Positions 21,164 to 28,547 of a stretch of DNA of 31,351 nt are shown piece by piece. This DNA is from a virus. The position numbers and the translations under genes are program-made. Location of the stretch: IMG/VR virus record IMGVR_UViG_3300047678_000496, positions 1 through 31,351 of that record. One strand, given 5' to 3'. Within the stretch, counting starts at the first letter, position 1, and each line of letters opens with the position of its first letter. The notes under the pieces are model-generated. The model was not told the origin of the DNA. It did not search any database and saw only the letters and a program-made list of their open reading frames with translations.

Positions 21164-22434
21164 CACGGCTTGTCCGCTGCGATGTAACCGATCAAGACGT
21201 TGTAAGAGCGCGTGCTGCCGCTCGTGTTGGCGAGCGAAAAGCGGATGTTCGTGGAGTTGGCGGCGGCCGTGAACGTGAAGCCGGAGCCGCCGTTGTCCTC
21301 GACTACCGAGTCGCTTACCTTGACGGCCGCGCCGCCGGTTTGGTGGGCGTTCACGAGCAGCGTGCGGGTGAACAAGACCGTGCCGCCCGCGCCGTCGTCG
21401 ACCCATACGTCAGCGCTGATTTTGTAGCGCTTGCCGCTAGCGATCGCGACGTCGATGTTGACGGTCGCGCTGTTGGCGATCGTGCCCTGCTGCTGCGTCG
21501 AGGGCATCAGGTCGACGATGACGTTTTCCGTGCCTCGCGCGGGGAGTTGCGACGAGACCAGCAGGTTCGTGCCGCTGCGCTCGACACCATGGGTAAGGCC
21601 GAGTTCAACGAAATCACCAGCGGTGGTGCTACCAACGACCTTATCGGCGGCAGTCGCGTTCAACATCTTTGCGAACGTGACCGTGTCGTTCGGAATGGTC
21701 AGCGTGTTGGAGCCAGCTGGCGCCGTGACGTCGCCCGTTAGGGCGGCGCGGCGCCAGACACCACCGCTCAACTCGAGACTGGTGCCGTCCGACTGCGCCG
21801 TTCCGAGGCGCGTGAAGGTCAGCGACGTGGTGCCGACGACGATCGCGCCCGCCGTTGTGAGCATGAAGACGTTGCCGCCTCCGGTGCCGCCCGGCCCGTT
21901 CGCCGTTCCCTCTTCGACCGCGACAGTCAGACCCGTCGTGATTTCGGTGTTGGCGTCGGCGTCCGTGGACCGAGACCACGCACCAGACGCCGCTACGTAG
22001 AGGCCGTTTTGGCTGGCCGTGCTCTGGTTCTTGACCAGGACTCGGTCGCTCGCGACGACCGAAACGCCATCGATCGTCTGCGCGCCACTGAGCGTGATGT
22101 TCGCCGTCGTCGCTGCGCGCACCGACTGCTTCCAGTCGGCCAGCGTGCTGATCGCCGCTGCGACCGCGGCCGCGATGAGGGCCTCAGTCTGCGCTACCGT
22201 GGCAGCTTCTTGGGTGCCGGTGGAGCCGTTGCCCAGGCCCGTGATCTTGCGCGTGCCCATCGACAGGTTGCCGGTGGCTGCAACGCTGCCGTCCTTTAGC
22301 AACGCGCCGCCGCCCTTGACGACCTCCGCAACGGTGCCCCGCTTCGTGGCGCCGTCGTCGACAAGCGGCACGAGCGCAGTGCTCGGTACCGGCACAAGCG
22401 GGCCGGGGAGACCGGAAATTGCTACGTCTGCCAT
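21163..22434 (-). CDS. Phage tail fibre protein
   Basis: A 423-residue tail fibre. Residues about 50-95 hold the fibre motif GTRKITGLGNGSTGTQEAAT and an Ala-rich helix, and residues 105-160 match the widespread tail-fibre block with VRAATTANITLSGAQTIDG, RVLVKNQ, QNGLYVA and WSRSTDAD. The C-terminal 130 residues form a beta-sandwich-like region (KRYKISADVWVDDGAGG) that could be the receptor-binding tip. It is immediately downstream of gp48 and upstream of the LamG fibre, so both probably attach to the baseplate. Confidence 0.9.
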   Translation of the reverse strand: MADVAISGLPGPLVPVPSTALVPLVDDGATKRGTVAEVVKGGGALLKDGSVAATGNLSMGTRKITGLGNGSTGTQEAATVAQTEALIAAAVAAAISTLADWKQSVRAATTANITLSGAQTIDGVSVVASDRVLVKNQSTASQNGLYVAASGAWSRSTDADANTEITTGLTVAVEEGTANGPGGTGGGNVFMLTTAGAIVVGTTSLTFTRLGTAQSDGTSLELSGGVWRRAALTGDVTAPAGSNTLTIPNDTVTFAKMLNATAADKVVGSTTAGDFVELGLTHGVERSGTNLLVSSQLPARGTENVIVDLMPSTQQQGTIANSATVNIDVAIASGKRYKISADVWVDDGAGGTVLFTRTLLVNAHQTGGAAVKVSDSVVEDNGGSGFTFTAAANSTNIRFSLANTSGSTRSYNVLIGYIAADKP

Positions 22435-22437
22435 GGT

Positions 22438-23235
22438 TTATTCAACGATCAGGCGGTCGCCGCTCTCGGTAGTCAGGAAGTCGCCGCCCTCTGTGAGTAG
22501 GTAAGAACCGGCGATCGCTTCGAAGTCGACCAGCACGCCGCCCCAGAGGTGGAGTGGACGCAGCTTCAGGACGAGGCGTTCGAACTCAGCGCGACGCGTG
22601 ATGTCCACGACTGCGTGAGTCGGGAAGGTCGCGCCCGCGATGTAGAACCAGTACGGGAAGGTGTCCGGGTCGTCAGGTACCGGCGGCGGAGCGCGCCGCG
22701 TCAGGTCTTTGTTGACCAGGTAGTAGACTTCGTTCGCTAGCCAGTCGTTGCACTGCGGCTGCGTCGGCAGCGCCGAGCACTGCGGCTGCGTCGGGAGCCC
22801 GTCACCGGTGCACTGGTAGATGCCGACGAGCGCGACCTCGGTATAGGTGCGCGGGTCGCGAGCGACGTAGGGCGGGCCGGAGCTCCACCAGTCGTAGACG
22901 TAGACGTCGAAGCCAGCGGCCCGAAGAACGCCTTGGATGTAGCTGGGCGACTGACCGCCGGTGGCTCGCCACTCAGCCGCGAGAGCGAGACGCCCGGCGA
23001 CCACGGCAGCCGGCGTCGACATGTCCGTGAGCGACAGTCCAAACTGCCGCTCCCACTCATTCAGCTCTCGCGTCGTCTCCGGAAAGAGGTCGAGATAGAC
23101 GTTGTCGACGTACGCCTTCGTGAGCGCAGGCTGCTCCGACAAGCCCAGGAAGAACTTGCGAAGCGTCGAGTCGATGACCGCGCGCCAAGCCTGGCCCGTC
23201 GGCAACAGATGTTGAAAAGTACGAAAGAAGCTCAC
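22438..23235 (-). CDS. Baseplate protein, Mu gp48/YmfQ-like (DUF2313)
   Basis: A 265-residue baseplate wedge protein of the Mu gp48/YmfQ family, which links gp47 to the tail fibres. Residues 10-17 (LLPTGQAW) and 50-67 (LFPETTRELNEWERQFGL, split by a few residues) are the family signature. A short insertion near 142-160 carries LPTQPQC twice. The C-terminal 20 residues repeat a L-x-T-E-x-G-D unit, common in phage structural proteins. The start is GTG 23235 with no clear Shine-Dalgarno. Separated from the upstream fibre gene by an inverted lipoprotein gene. Confidence 0.86.
   Translation of the reverse strand: MSFFRTFQHLLPTGQAWRAVIDSTLRKFFLGLSEQPALTKAYVDNVYLDLFPETTRELNEWERQFGLSLTDMSTPAAVVAGRLALAAEWRATGGQSPSYIQGVLRAAGFDVYVYDWWSSGPPYVARDPRTYTEVALVGIYQCTGDGLPTQPQCSALPTQPQCNDWLANEVYYLVNKDLTRRAPPPVPDDPDTFPYWFYIAGATFPTHAVVDITRRAEFERLVLKLRPLHLWGGVLVDFEAIAGSYLLTEGGDFLTTESGDRLIVE
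22750..22794 (-). repeat. Two 18-bp tandem repeats inside gp48-like gene
   Basis: An 18-base sequence at 22750-22767 is repeated exactly at 22777-22794, with a period of 27 bases. It encodes the doubled LPTQPQC in the gp48-like protein. A small in-frame duplication; likely recent. Confidence 0.85.
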
Positions 23236-23274
23236 GGTTTTGGGTCGCTTCCGTACGCGTCAGATGTTCAGCCG

Positions 23275-23303
23275 TTGCGCTCGCGGCGCCGGCCCCGTAC
23301 GCT
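23275..23303 (+). promoter_or_regulatory. Possible weak promoter for the plus-strand lipoprotein gene
   Basis: TTGCGC (23275-23280) and TACGCT (23298-23303) are separated by 17 bases and keep the most conserved TTG and TA---T positions of a sigma-70-type promoter. The predicted transcription start is within a few bases of the ATG at 23312, and no Shine-Dalgarno is present, so the transcript may be nearly leaderless. Match quality is low in this GC-rich DNA. Confidence 0.3.
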
Positions 23304-23311
23304 TTCCGATC

Positions 23312-24223
23312 ATGAAGAGGCTGCTGGGGTTGGTGACGCTGGTGATCGCGTGCTCGTCGGGGACGGAGGCAGAGTTCGGCGACTCGAGCGCAGCGGGCGC
23401 GCTGCCCGTTGCTCATGCTGGAGCCAGCGGCGCCGTGTCGCGCGCTGGCACGGCGGGCGAGAGCGGCGGCGGAGCGAGCGCTGGCGGCACCTCGCTGGCT
23501 GCTGGCTCGCCGGCTGCCCTTGCGGGTGCCGGTGGCGAACCTGCTGAGGGTGGTGAGTCAAGCGGCGGCGCGCCATCTGCTGGCGCGCCCGCCGGATCGA
23601 GCGGCTCAACCAATCGAGCCGGAAGCCAAGCGGCAGGAAGCGGCGGAGCGGCAGGGAACGTCGGGAGCGCTGGCACCGGCGGCGCGGCAGGCAGCTCGAC
23701 CGCTGGCGCCGCTGGCACGCAGAGCGCCCCAGACCCGTGCGCTGGCGCCATTCACTGGGACAAGAGCGAGCGCTGGGCGGATCTCGTCACTGGTACGCTT
23801 CGTCACTTTGCCGGTTCGCTCTGGAAATGCCAGGCCGCCGACTACTGCAGATTCTACCCAGGTAACGGTGAGCCCAACGGCTGGGCTGCTGTGGCCGCGT
23901 GCGCGAGTGGGCCGCTCAAAGAGGCCGAGTGCCAGTGCGCTGAGGGCGCGTGCTGCGACGGATGCTACATCCGCCCGCCTTCGTACTTTTGCGGGGAAGT
24001 CGTCCGCTACGCCCGCTGCACCGGCAAGGCGCCGCTTTCATGCCCGGGCAGCAAGCCCGACATCGAAGGCGACTACTGGAACCTGTTCTGCGACGGGGAT
24101 ACTGCAGGCGAGTGCACGCGGTGGGGAGCTCATACGAAGTTCGCTGGAGCAGGGCAGTGCGGTAGCATGGGCCTGGTGTGCGTTGAGCAAGGTGACCAAG
24201 CCAGCTGCGCGGCGTGTAACTAG
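23312..24223 (+). CDS. Moron lipoprotein: Gly/Ser/Ala linker plus Cys-rich, carbohydrate-binding-like domain
   Basis: A 303-residue protein encoded opposite to all neighbouring tail genes. It has a short lipoprotein signal (1-13, Cys14 after V-I-A), a low-complexity Gly/Ala/Ser linker (about 24-138) and a C-terminal domain with 18 Cys in 160 residues. Residues about 145-197 (LVTGTLRHFAGSLWKCQ ... C ... NGWAAVAAC) resemble a small chitin-binding (CBM5/12-like) module; residues 205-303 form a second Cys cluster with CCDGC. Disulfides imply an exported, surface location. It fills the space between a fibre gene and gp48 almost exactly, as expected for a moron. It may alter the lysogen surface or be a captured host gene. 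An in-frame start at 23240 lacks a signal and is rejected. Confidence 0.83.
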   Translation: MKRLLGLVTLVIACSSGTEAEFGDSSAAGALPVAHAGASGAVSRAGTAGESGGGASAGGTSLAAGSPAALAGAGGEPAEGGESSGGAPSAGAPAGSSGSTNRAGSQAAGSGGAAGNVGSAGTGGAAGSSTAGAAGTQSAPDPCAGAIHWDKSERWADLVTGTLRHFAGSLWKCQAADYCRFYPGNGEPNGWAAVAACASGPLKEAECQCAEGACCDGCYIRPPSYFCGEVVRYARCTGKAPLSCPGSKPDIEGDYWNLFCDGDTAGECTRWGAHTKFAGAGQCGSMGLVCVEQGDQASCAACN

Positions 24224-24231
24224 ACCATGCA

Positions 24232-25650
24232 TCACGCCATCACGGCGACCTTGCCGCATTGCTGCCAGTAAAGAGCTCCAGCGATCTCGACGGCTACGAA
24301 ATTCATCGTGAAGCTCTGGCCAACCAGAAGACCAGCGAAGGCTGACCCAGCCTCGGTGAGCGCCGTCGTCCCGTCGGCTTTCTGCCATGCGACCTGACCA
24401 GACCAAGTCGAGCCACCTCCGTTGAACAGCGAGACGGCAAGCGGCTGGCCAGCATACAGCACGTTTGGCAGCTTCGCCGTTGGTGCCGCGGAGACGCCGC
24501 TAGTGATGCGCACCGAAGCCGCGCCGTCCGGAATTACGATTGTGGCGCTGGCAGCGGCGTCGAAAAGAACACCTGGAATCAGGTCCACAAAGGAACCAGC
24601 GCCAGCTCGAGCCGTGCTGAAGCGAGTCAGAGCGCTTGGCCCGACCCACTCGTTGCCATACGCCCGCACGATCCCGCCTGTGGTCCACGCGAGACCCGTG
24701 ACCGGTCCCGACATGCCAGTCGCGTCGACCTTGCAGTCATGCATGGTCAACAGCGCGGTAGTCGAGATGTTGTAGGCGATCTTAGCCGAGCCCGTCGTGT
24801 GGGCCTTGAGATCGAAGGCGCACGCGAGTTCGACGTTGGCGGAGTTGTCGACCAGCACCAGCGATGCCGTGTAGGTCGCCGGCATCGACATCTTTCCGCC
24901 AAGAATACGGAGCCTGCCGTCGTTTGCTTCGATCCCGTTGACATTCCCCGACACCGCAAGCCGGCAGTCGAGGAACGTCAACTCCGACGCGGAGGTTTGG
25001 ACGCGCGCGAGCTTGCCATTCAGGCCGCTGCCGAACGAGCACCGGATGAACGTCATCCGAGCCCCGACCGCGTTCTCTACGCACGTGCCCGTGTTGGCCA
25101 CGTTGCCGACGAAGATGATGTCGCTGACGACGGTCTCGGGGCCGCTATTGACCTGCGTGGGCGTGAGCGCGCCGTTCGTGGCGTGGTCCAGAGCCAGGTA
25201 CGTCGCCCCCGGCGTGCCTTTCAGCGAGACGTTGTCCGGGATGCTGAGGCCGGTGTAGAGGAAGTATCCCGGGCCAAACCACACGATTCCGCCGCTTACG
25301 GCCGCCGCGCTGATCGCGTTTTGGATCGCCGTCTGCGACGAGACGCCACCAGTCGGATCGGCGCCGAAGTTCGAGACGGGGAAGGTCGCTCTGGCTGCCT
25401 CCGCAATCCACTTGATTGCGTCGAGGTACTGAGAAGCGTTCGCTTTGTCCGGCGTGCCCGAAGGCGTGATTCCAGCAGCAATCAGCAACGCCTGCTGCAA
25501 ACCGAGAATGTCGTTGACCAGATCCTTTTCGAGCGGCGTGCCGTTTCCGTCACCTTCAACGGTGACGTTCTGGGCCTTCCCGTAGGGGTAGCCACCTGGG
25601 TCAATCGTAGAGACTTGCCCTGAATAGCGAACGGTAAGATCGAGTGCCAT
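24232..25650 (-). CDS. Tail fibre/tailspike with pectate-lyase-like beta-helix
   Basis: A 472-residue protein. Residues 19-80 are a typical tail-fibre attachment region: GGYPYGKAQNVT, GDGNGTPLEKDLVNDILG and AGITPSG. Residue 94 starts NFGADPTGG, and the following SQTAIQNAISAA and GGIVWFGPGYF are the entry of the pectate-lyase/right-handed beta-helix fold found in tailspike depolymerases; the next 200 residues show beta-helix-like repeats of short strands. The C-terminal 120 residues are a beta domain. It may degrade or bind host exopolysaccharide; no catalytic residues can be named. It is placed between gp47 and gp48, an unusual position for a fibre. Confidence 0.85.
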   Translation of the reverse strand: MALDLTVRYSGQVSTIDPGGYPYGKAQNVTVEGDGNGTPLEKDLVNDILGLQQALLIAAGITPSGTPDKANASQYLDAIKWIAEAARATFPVSNFGADPTGGVSSQTAIQNAISAAAVSGGIVWFGPGYFLYTGLSIPDNVSLKGTPGATYLALDHATNGALTPTQVNSGPETVVSDIIFVGNVANTGTCVENAVGARMTFIRCSFGSGLNGKLARVQTSASELTFLDCRLAVSGNVNGIEANDGRLRILGGKMSMPATYTASLVLVDNSANVELACAFDLKAHTTGSAKIAYNISTTALLTMHDCKVDATGMSGPVTGLAWTTGGIVRAYGNEWVGPSALTRFSTARAGAGSFVDLIPGVLFDAAASATIVIPDGAASVRITSGVSAAPTAKLPNVLYAGQPLAVSLFNGGGSTWSGQVAWQKADGTTALTEAGSAFAGLLVGQSFTMNFVAVEIAGALYWQQCGKVAVMA

Positions 25651-25662
25651 TGAGTCTCAGCC

Positions 25663-26856
25663 TCAGACGTAAGTAGGGTCGCCGTTGAGCTTCGCCTTCT
25701 CGCCAGCCAACAACGTGTAGGCCGGAACCTCGGTTGCCCCCAGTAGCAAGACTACCTTGGCAACCGTTGCGCCCTTCGCGCTCACGATGGAGTCGACAAT
25801 GCCACTCACTGCGGCGGCGGTGACTCGGTCCAGCCTTGGCAGGCTTGAGAGTCCCACGATGTACGGCTCGCGCGAACGCAGGTGTTCGTCGATGCCCTCT
25901 TTGAGGGCATCCCGGATCTCGGGAGTGTCAGGGCTGAGCGCGGAAATCTGCACGCCGAACCCCACGCGAGTAATCGGCAGCACGTTCTTCGCGGCGCTGA
26001 TCGGTCGTCGCGTAGCAAGGCCGGACTCGTTCAGCTCGATAGCGTCACCAACTGCCGCGAGCTGCGGCGCCGTCGGAATGCCGTCCGGGCTTCCAGAACT
26101 CGCTTCGTCGGCCTCGACGTAGATGTTCACTTGCCCAGGCGGGCCCGCGTACGGGTACGCGTTCACGATGCCCAGCACCTCTTCAGCCCATTGCTGGTAG
26201 TCCGCGTAGGCTCCGCCTTGGGGGCGGCGCTGGGCGCGGTCCAGGATGCGGCCGCGGTACCGGTCGATGGACTCAGCGTCCGCTGCGGTCACCGCCTGCG
26301 AAGCAACCGTGGCCTTGGTGGCCACGTTCGGCAGCGGGTTGGCGAATTCGAGGACGTCGCCAGCAACCAGGTTGCCCAGCGTGCCGGAGCCGTCGCCACC
26401 GTTGGGGCTCGAGATGGCGCGGATGCGGACGGGCACCGTCGCCGCGTTAAGCGGAACTGCGGCGACCACGACGTAGATGAACTGCGTCGCGTTGCGCACC
26501 AGCTGGGAGCCGGCGGCCAGGTCGCCGACCTGGTTCGTGACCGAGACATTGACGATCAATTCCGCGCGGGTGGCGGGGTCAGGATCGCCTACGCCAAAGA
26601 GCCGACCGAGCTCGACCAGTGGCCGAAGCTTACGGCCGTTGACCGTCGTCTCCTTGTCCGTGGCGTAGGCCACGAACATTTGGAGAAACATGAAGCCGGC
26701 GTACTTGAAGAGCAGGACGAAGATGCCGGCGAGCACCTTGGCGAGGACGCGGGCGAACGACTTCGGCAGCAGCGGGATCGTCTGCGAAAGCGCCGCTTCC
26801 AGCTGCCCGATGATGTTGCTGCTGAGCTCTTCGGTCGTGGGGACTACGAGGCTCAA
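25663..26856 (-). CDS. Baseplate J-like protein (Mu gp47)
   Basis: A 397-residue baseplate wedge protein of the gpJ/Mu gp47 family (Baseplate_J). Signature parts include the hydrophobic N-terminal helical region (VLAKVLAGIFVLLFKYAGF), GRLFGVGDPDPATRAEL, the beta-rich region with VRNATQFIYVV, and the central ESIDRYRGRILDRAQRRPQGG (in part) followed by ADYQQWAEEVLG, which is the most diagnostic segment. The start is uncertain: TTG 26856 overlaps the gp46 stop (TTGA) and is preceded by a G-rich stretch, while GTG 26868 would add four residues. Part of the gp45-gp46-gp47-gp48 series. Confidence 0.92.
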   Translation of the reverse strand: MSLVVPTTEELSSNIIGQLEAALSQTIPLLPKSFARVLAKVLAGIFVLLFKYAGFMFLQMFVAYATDKETTVNGRKLRPLVELGRLFGVGDPDPATRAELIVNVSVTNQVGDLAAGSQLVRNATQFIYVVVAAVPLNAATVPVRIRAISSPNGGDGSGTLGNLVAGDVLEFANPLPNVATKATVASQAVTAADAESIDRYRGRILDRAQRRPQGGAYADYQQWAEEVLGIVNAYPYAGPPGQVNIYVEADEASSGSPDGIPTAPQLAAVGDAIELNESGLATRRPISAAKNVLPITRVGFGVQISALSPDTPEIRDALKEGIDEHLRSREPYIVGLSSLPRLDRVTAAAVSGIVDSIVSAKGATVAKVVLLLGATEVPAYTLLAGEKAKLNGDPTYV

Positions 26857-27287
26857 TTGGCCCCCCACTTCTTGGTGAATTCGATAACGAACTCGACCTG
26901 CTGAATCACCACGGTGATCGTCATTTTCACGGCGTTCAAGGCAGGGATGCTGGCAACGGCGTTAACGACGCTCGCGAGCTTCGTCTCCGTCATCCACGCC
27001 AAATCGTTGGTGATGGCGTTCTCGATCCGAAGCAGGTTGGCCGACGTCGCTGGGATGCTGCGCAGTAGGAACTGCGTCTCGCTGCGGTACTGCCGCTCGG
27101 GCTTGCTCTCTTCGACGTTGCCCCACCAGGTCTTCGACTCGTCGCCCTGGTCGCCCGAGTCGGCGTCGTTGCCACCGAACAGGCTCAAGGCCACGGCGGA
27201 CTCGACACCGTCGTCCATCGTGAGTTGCCCCGCGATGCATTCGATCTCGCCGCCATCGGGCAGAAGCCTTAGAGCGACGTCAGTCAT
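26853..27287 (-). CDS. Mu gp46-like baseplate protein
   Basis: A 144-residue protein of the phage GP46 family, a small baseplate component homologous in position to gp25-like proteins. Visible features are an acidic N-terminus (DVALRLLPDGGEIE), a WWGN-x-EES segment near 54-60, LLRSIPATSANLLRIENA and DLAWM. It lies between a small virion protein and gp47, as in Mu-like gene orders. Confidence 0.88.
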   Translation of the reverse strand: MTDVALRLLPDGGEIECIAGQLTMDDGVESAVALSLFGGNDADSGDQGDESKTWWGNVEESKPERQYRSETQFLLRSIPATSANLLRIENAITNDLAWMTETKLASVVNAVASIPALNAVKMTITVVIQQVEFVIEFTKKWGAN

Positions 27288-27296
27288 GTGTGCGAG

Positions 27297-27740
27297 CTAG
27301 GTCCAGGTGACTGGGGTGTTCGGCGGCGCCACGAGCGTTGCGGTTCCGCTCTTCATCCAAACGTCGATGCGCCCAGCGATCGCGCTGGCTGCCTCGCCAT
27401 GCGTCTCTGGTGCTGCTCCGGCGAACTGGGCAGCAAATCCAACAGGGCCGGCGGGCGGCACCCCCGCGAAAGCGGGCGCCATGCCTAGCGCCACGGAGGC
27501 GCCGAAGGCAGCGAACGCCGACTCCATCGCGGGGATAGCGGCTGGCGTCGCGAATGCCGCACCGAGCGCGCCCGCGAGCGTGGCAGCGGCAGCCTCCACC
27601 GTGGTGGATGGCGGCACCACCGCAGCGGCGTACGCTTTCACGGCGTCGGCCCATTGTTGGCCGCAGCCCGCGGCGTCTTCCGCCGGTGAGGCGAAGCACG
27701 AGGCGAGCCCGTTGCTGAGAGCTGGAAGGGCGAGCGGCAT
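27297..27740 (-). CDS. Conserved Ala/Pro-rich phage structural protein
   Basis: A 147-residue, Ala-rich protein starting at an ATG sharing one base with the spike gene stop (TGATG). The pattern MPLALPALSNGLASCFASP at the start, then CGQQWADAVKAYA, VVPPS and a final GTATLVAPPNTPVTWT is one I associate with uncharacterised proteins in phage baseplate regions. Mostly helical with a beta C-terminus. No signal peptide. Function unknown, likely virion or assembly. Confidence 0.7.
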   Translation of the reverse strand: MPLALPALSNGLASCFASPAEDAAGCGQQWADAVKAYAAAVVPPSTTVEAAAATLAGALGAAFATPAAIPAMESAFAAFGASVALGMAPAFAGVPPAGPVGFAAQFAGAAPETHGEAASAIAGRIDVWMKSGTATLVAPPNTPVTWT

Positions 27741-28255
27741 CAAGTCCCTGGCGTTGGCGAAGTCGTGGGGCCGACGCCGGAACCGTGCAAATGTCCACTC
27801 AATGTGACGCCAGGCAGCGGCACCTCGGGTGTACCGGCCAGAGCCTTCACGTCACCAGGGGTCGTGATGTTCCCCTGCTGGTCGATCAGCACGCCGTTCA
27901 GGTCGATCTTGCTGCCGCTCTTGATGCTTTTGAGCGCGATAGTCCCGTCGCCCTTGCACCAAACCTCACAGACCACCTCGCCCGCGGCGTCGCGCGCGTA
28001 GGTGCGGCGCTCGCCCGGCTCGGCTTTGCCTAGGTTTTTCGGGTCCGCGTAGGCATTGACCGAGGTGGCCTCAAGACCCTCGCACTCCTCGACCATGCAC
28101 TCGTCACCGGGCAGAGGAAGCGCGTCTACCCCTGCACTGTCGAGGTGTTCGGAGGTCAGCAGTTCGTCGCCGAGGTCGACTTTGACTACGACGGTTGGAA
28201 CGCCCCCAACGTCAACGCGCGTGACGCTGTCGACGTTGCCTAGGCGACCAGTCAT
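27740..28255 (-). CDS. Baseplate spike, gp45/gpV-like
   Basis: A 171-residue central spike protein of the Mu gp45/P2 gpV type, forming the trimeric membrane-piercing tip. The N-terminal half is an OB-fold-like beta domain; residues about 103-150 are a short beta-helix (DGTIALKSIKSGSKIDLNG, IDQQGNITTPG). The C-terminal SGHLHGSGVGPTTSP contains His155-x-His157, which in P2 gpV and related spikes binds an iron ion at the apex. The next upstream gene in the operon, gp44-like hub, is separated only by the inverted HNH fragment. Confidence 0.88.
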   Translation of the reverse strand: MTGRLGNVDSVTRVDVGGVPTVVVKVDLGDELLTSEHLDSAGVDALPLPGDECMVEECEGLEATSVNAYADPKNLGKAEPGERRTYARDAAGEVVCEVWCKGDGTIALKSIKSGSKIDLNGVLIDQQGNITTPGDVKALAGTPEVPLPGVTLSGHLHGSGVGPTTSPTPGT

Positions 28256-28268
28256 GTGTGTTCCGTTG

Positions 28269-28274
28269 TATACT
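28269..28274 (+). promoter_or_regulatory. TATACT -10-like element before HNH fragment
   Basis: TATACT matches the -10 consensus at five of six bases, which stands out in this GC-rich DNA. It lies six bases upstream of the GTG at 28281 and would start transcription at or next to that codon (leaderless). No -35 hexamer is evident 16-18 bases upstream. Confidence 0.35.
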
Positions 28275-28280
28275 CAGCAC

Positions 28281-28547
28281 GTGGCATACAAGAGCAGGCG
28301 TGTTGAGCGCGAATGCGTGGAATGCAAAGGCGTCTTCCGCCCGGTGATGCCTGAAGTGCGGCGCGGCTGCGGGCTATTCTGTTCACGGAGCTGCCACCTG
28401 TCTCACGGTGCGAAGATGAAGACCGATCCGGCGCAGATAGCGCGCCGCTTTTGGAGAAAGGTCGATCGCCTTGGTAGGGTGCTGCGACGCGAGGCTAGGA
28501 CTATCAGGTCTCATCCCAGGGAAGACGCTCCGGGACCTTGCCGTTGA
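28281..28547 (+). pseudogene. Truncated HNH endonuclease N-terminal fragment
   Basis: An 88-residue frame on the plus strand between two minus-strand tail genes. The start reads as CVECKGVF, then CGLFCSRSCH, a zinc-finger typical of the N-terminus of some phage HNH endonucleases, and continues with ARRFWRKVDR, which corresponds to the RFWAKVN segment that precedes GCWLWTG in the intact HNH gene at 2924-3430. Here the frame then runs into the end of the hub gene, with no HNH core. The likely history is insertion of a homing-type nuclease gene next to the hub and spike genes and loss of its catalytic part. A small intact zinc-finger protein is the alternative. Confidence 0.6.

Noticed and set aside
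21164-21406. N-terminal extension of the LamG fibre
   Set aside because: The extra 81 residues are Arg/His-rich and lie inside the well-supported tail fibre gene in another frame; a coupled ATG exists at 21163.
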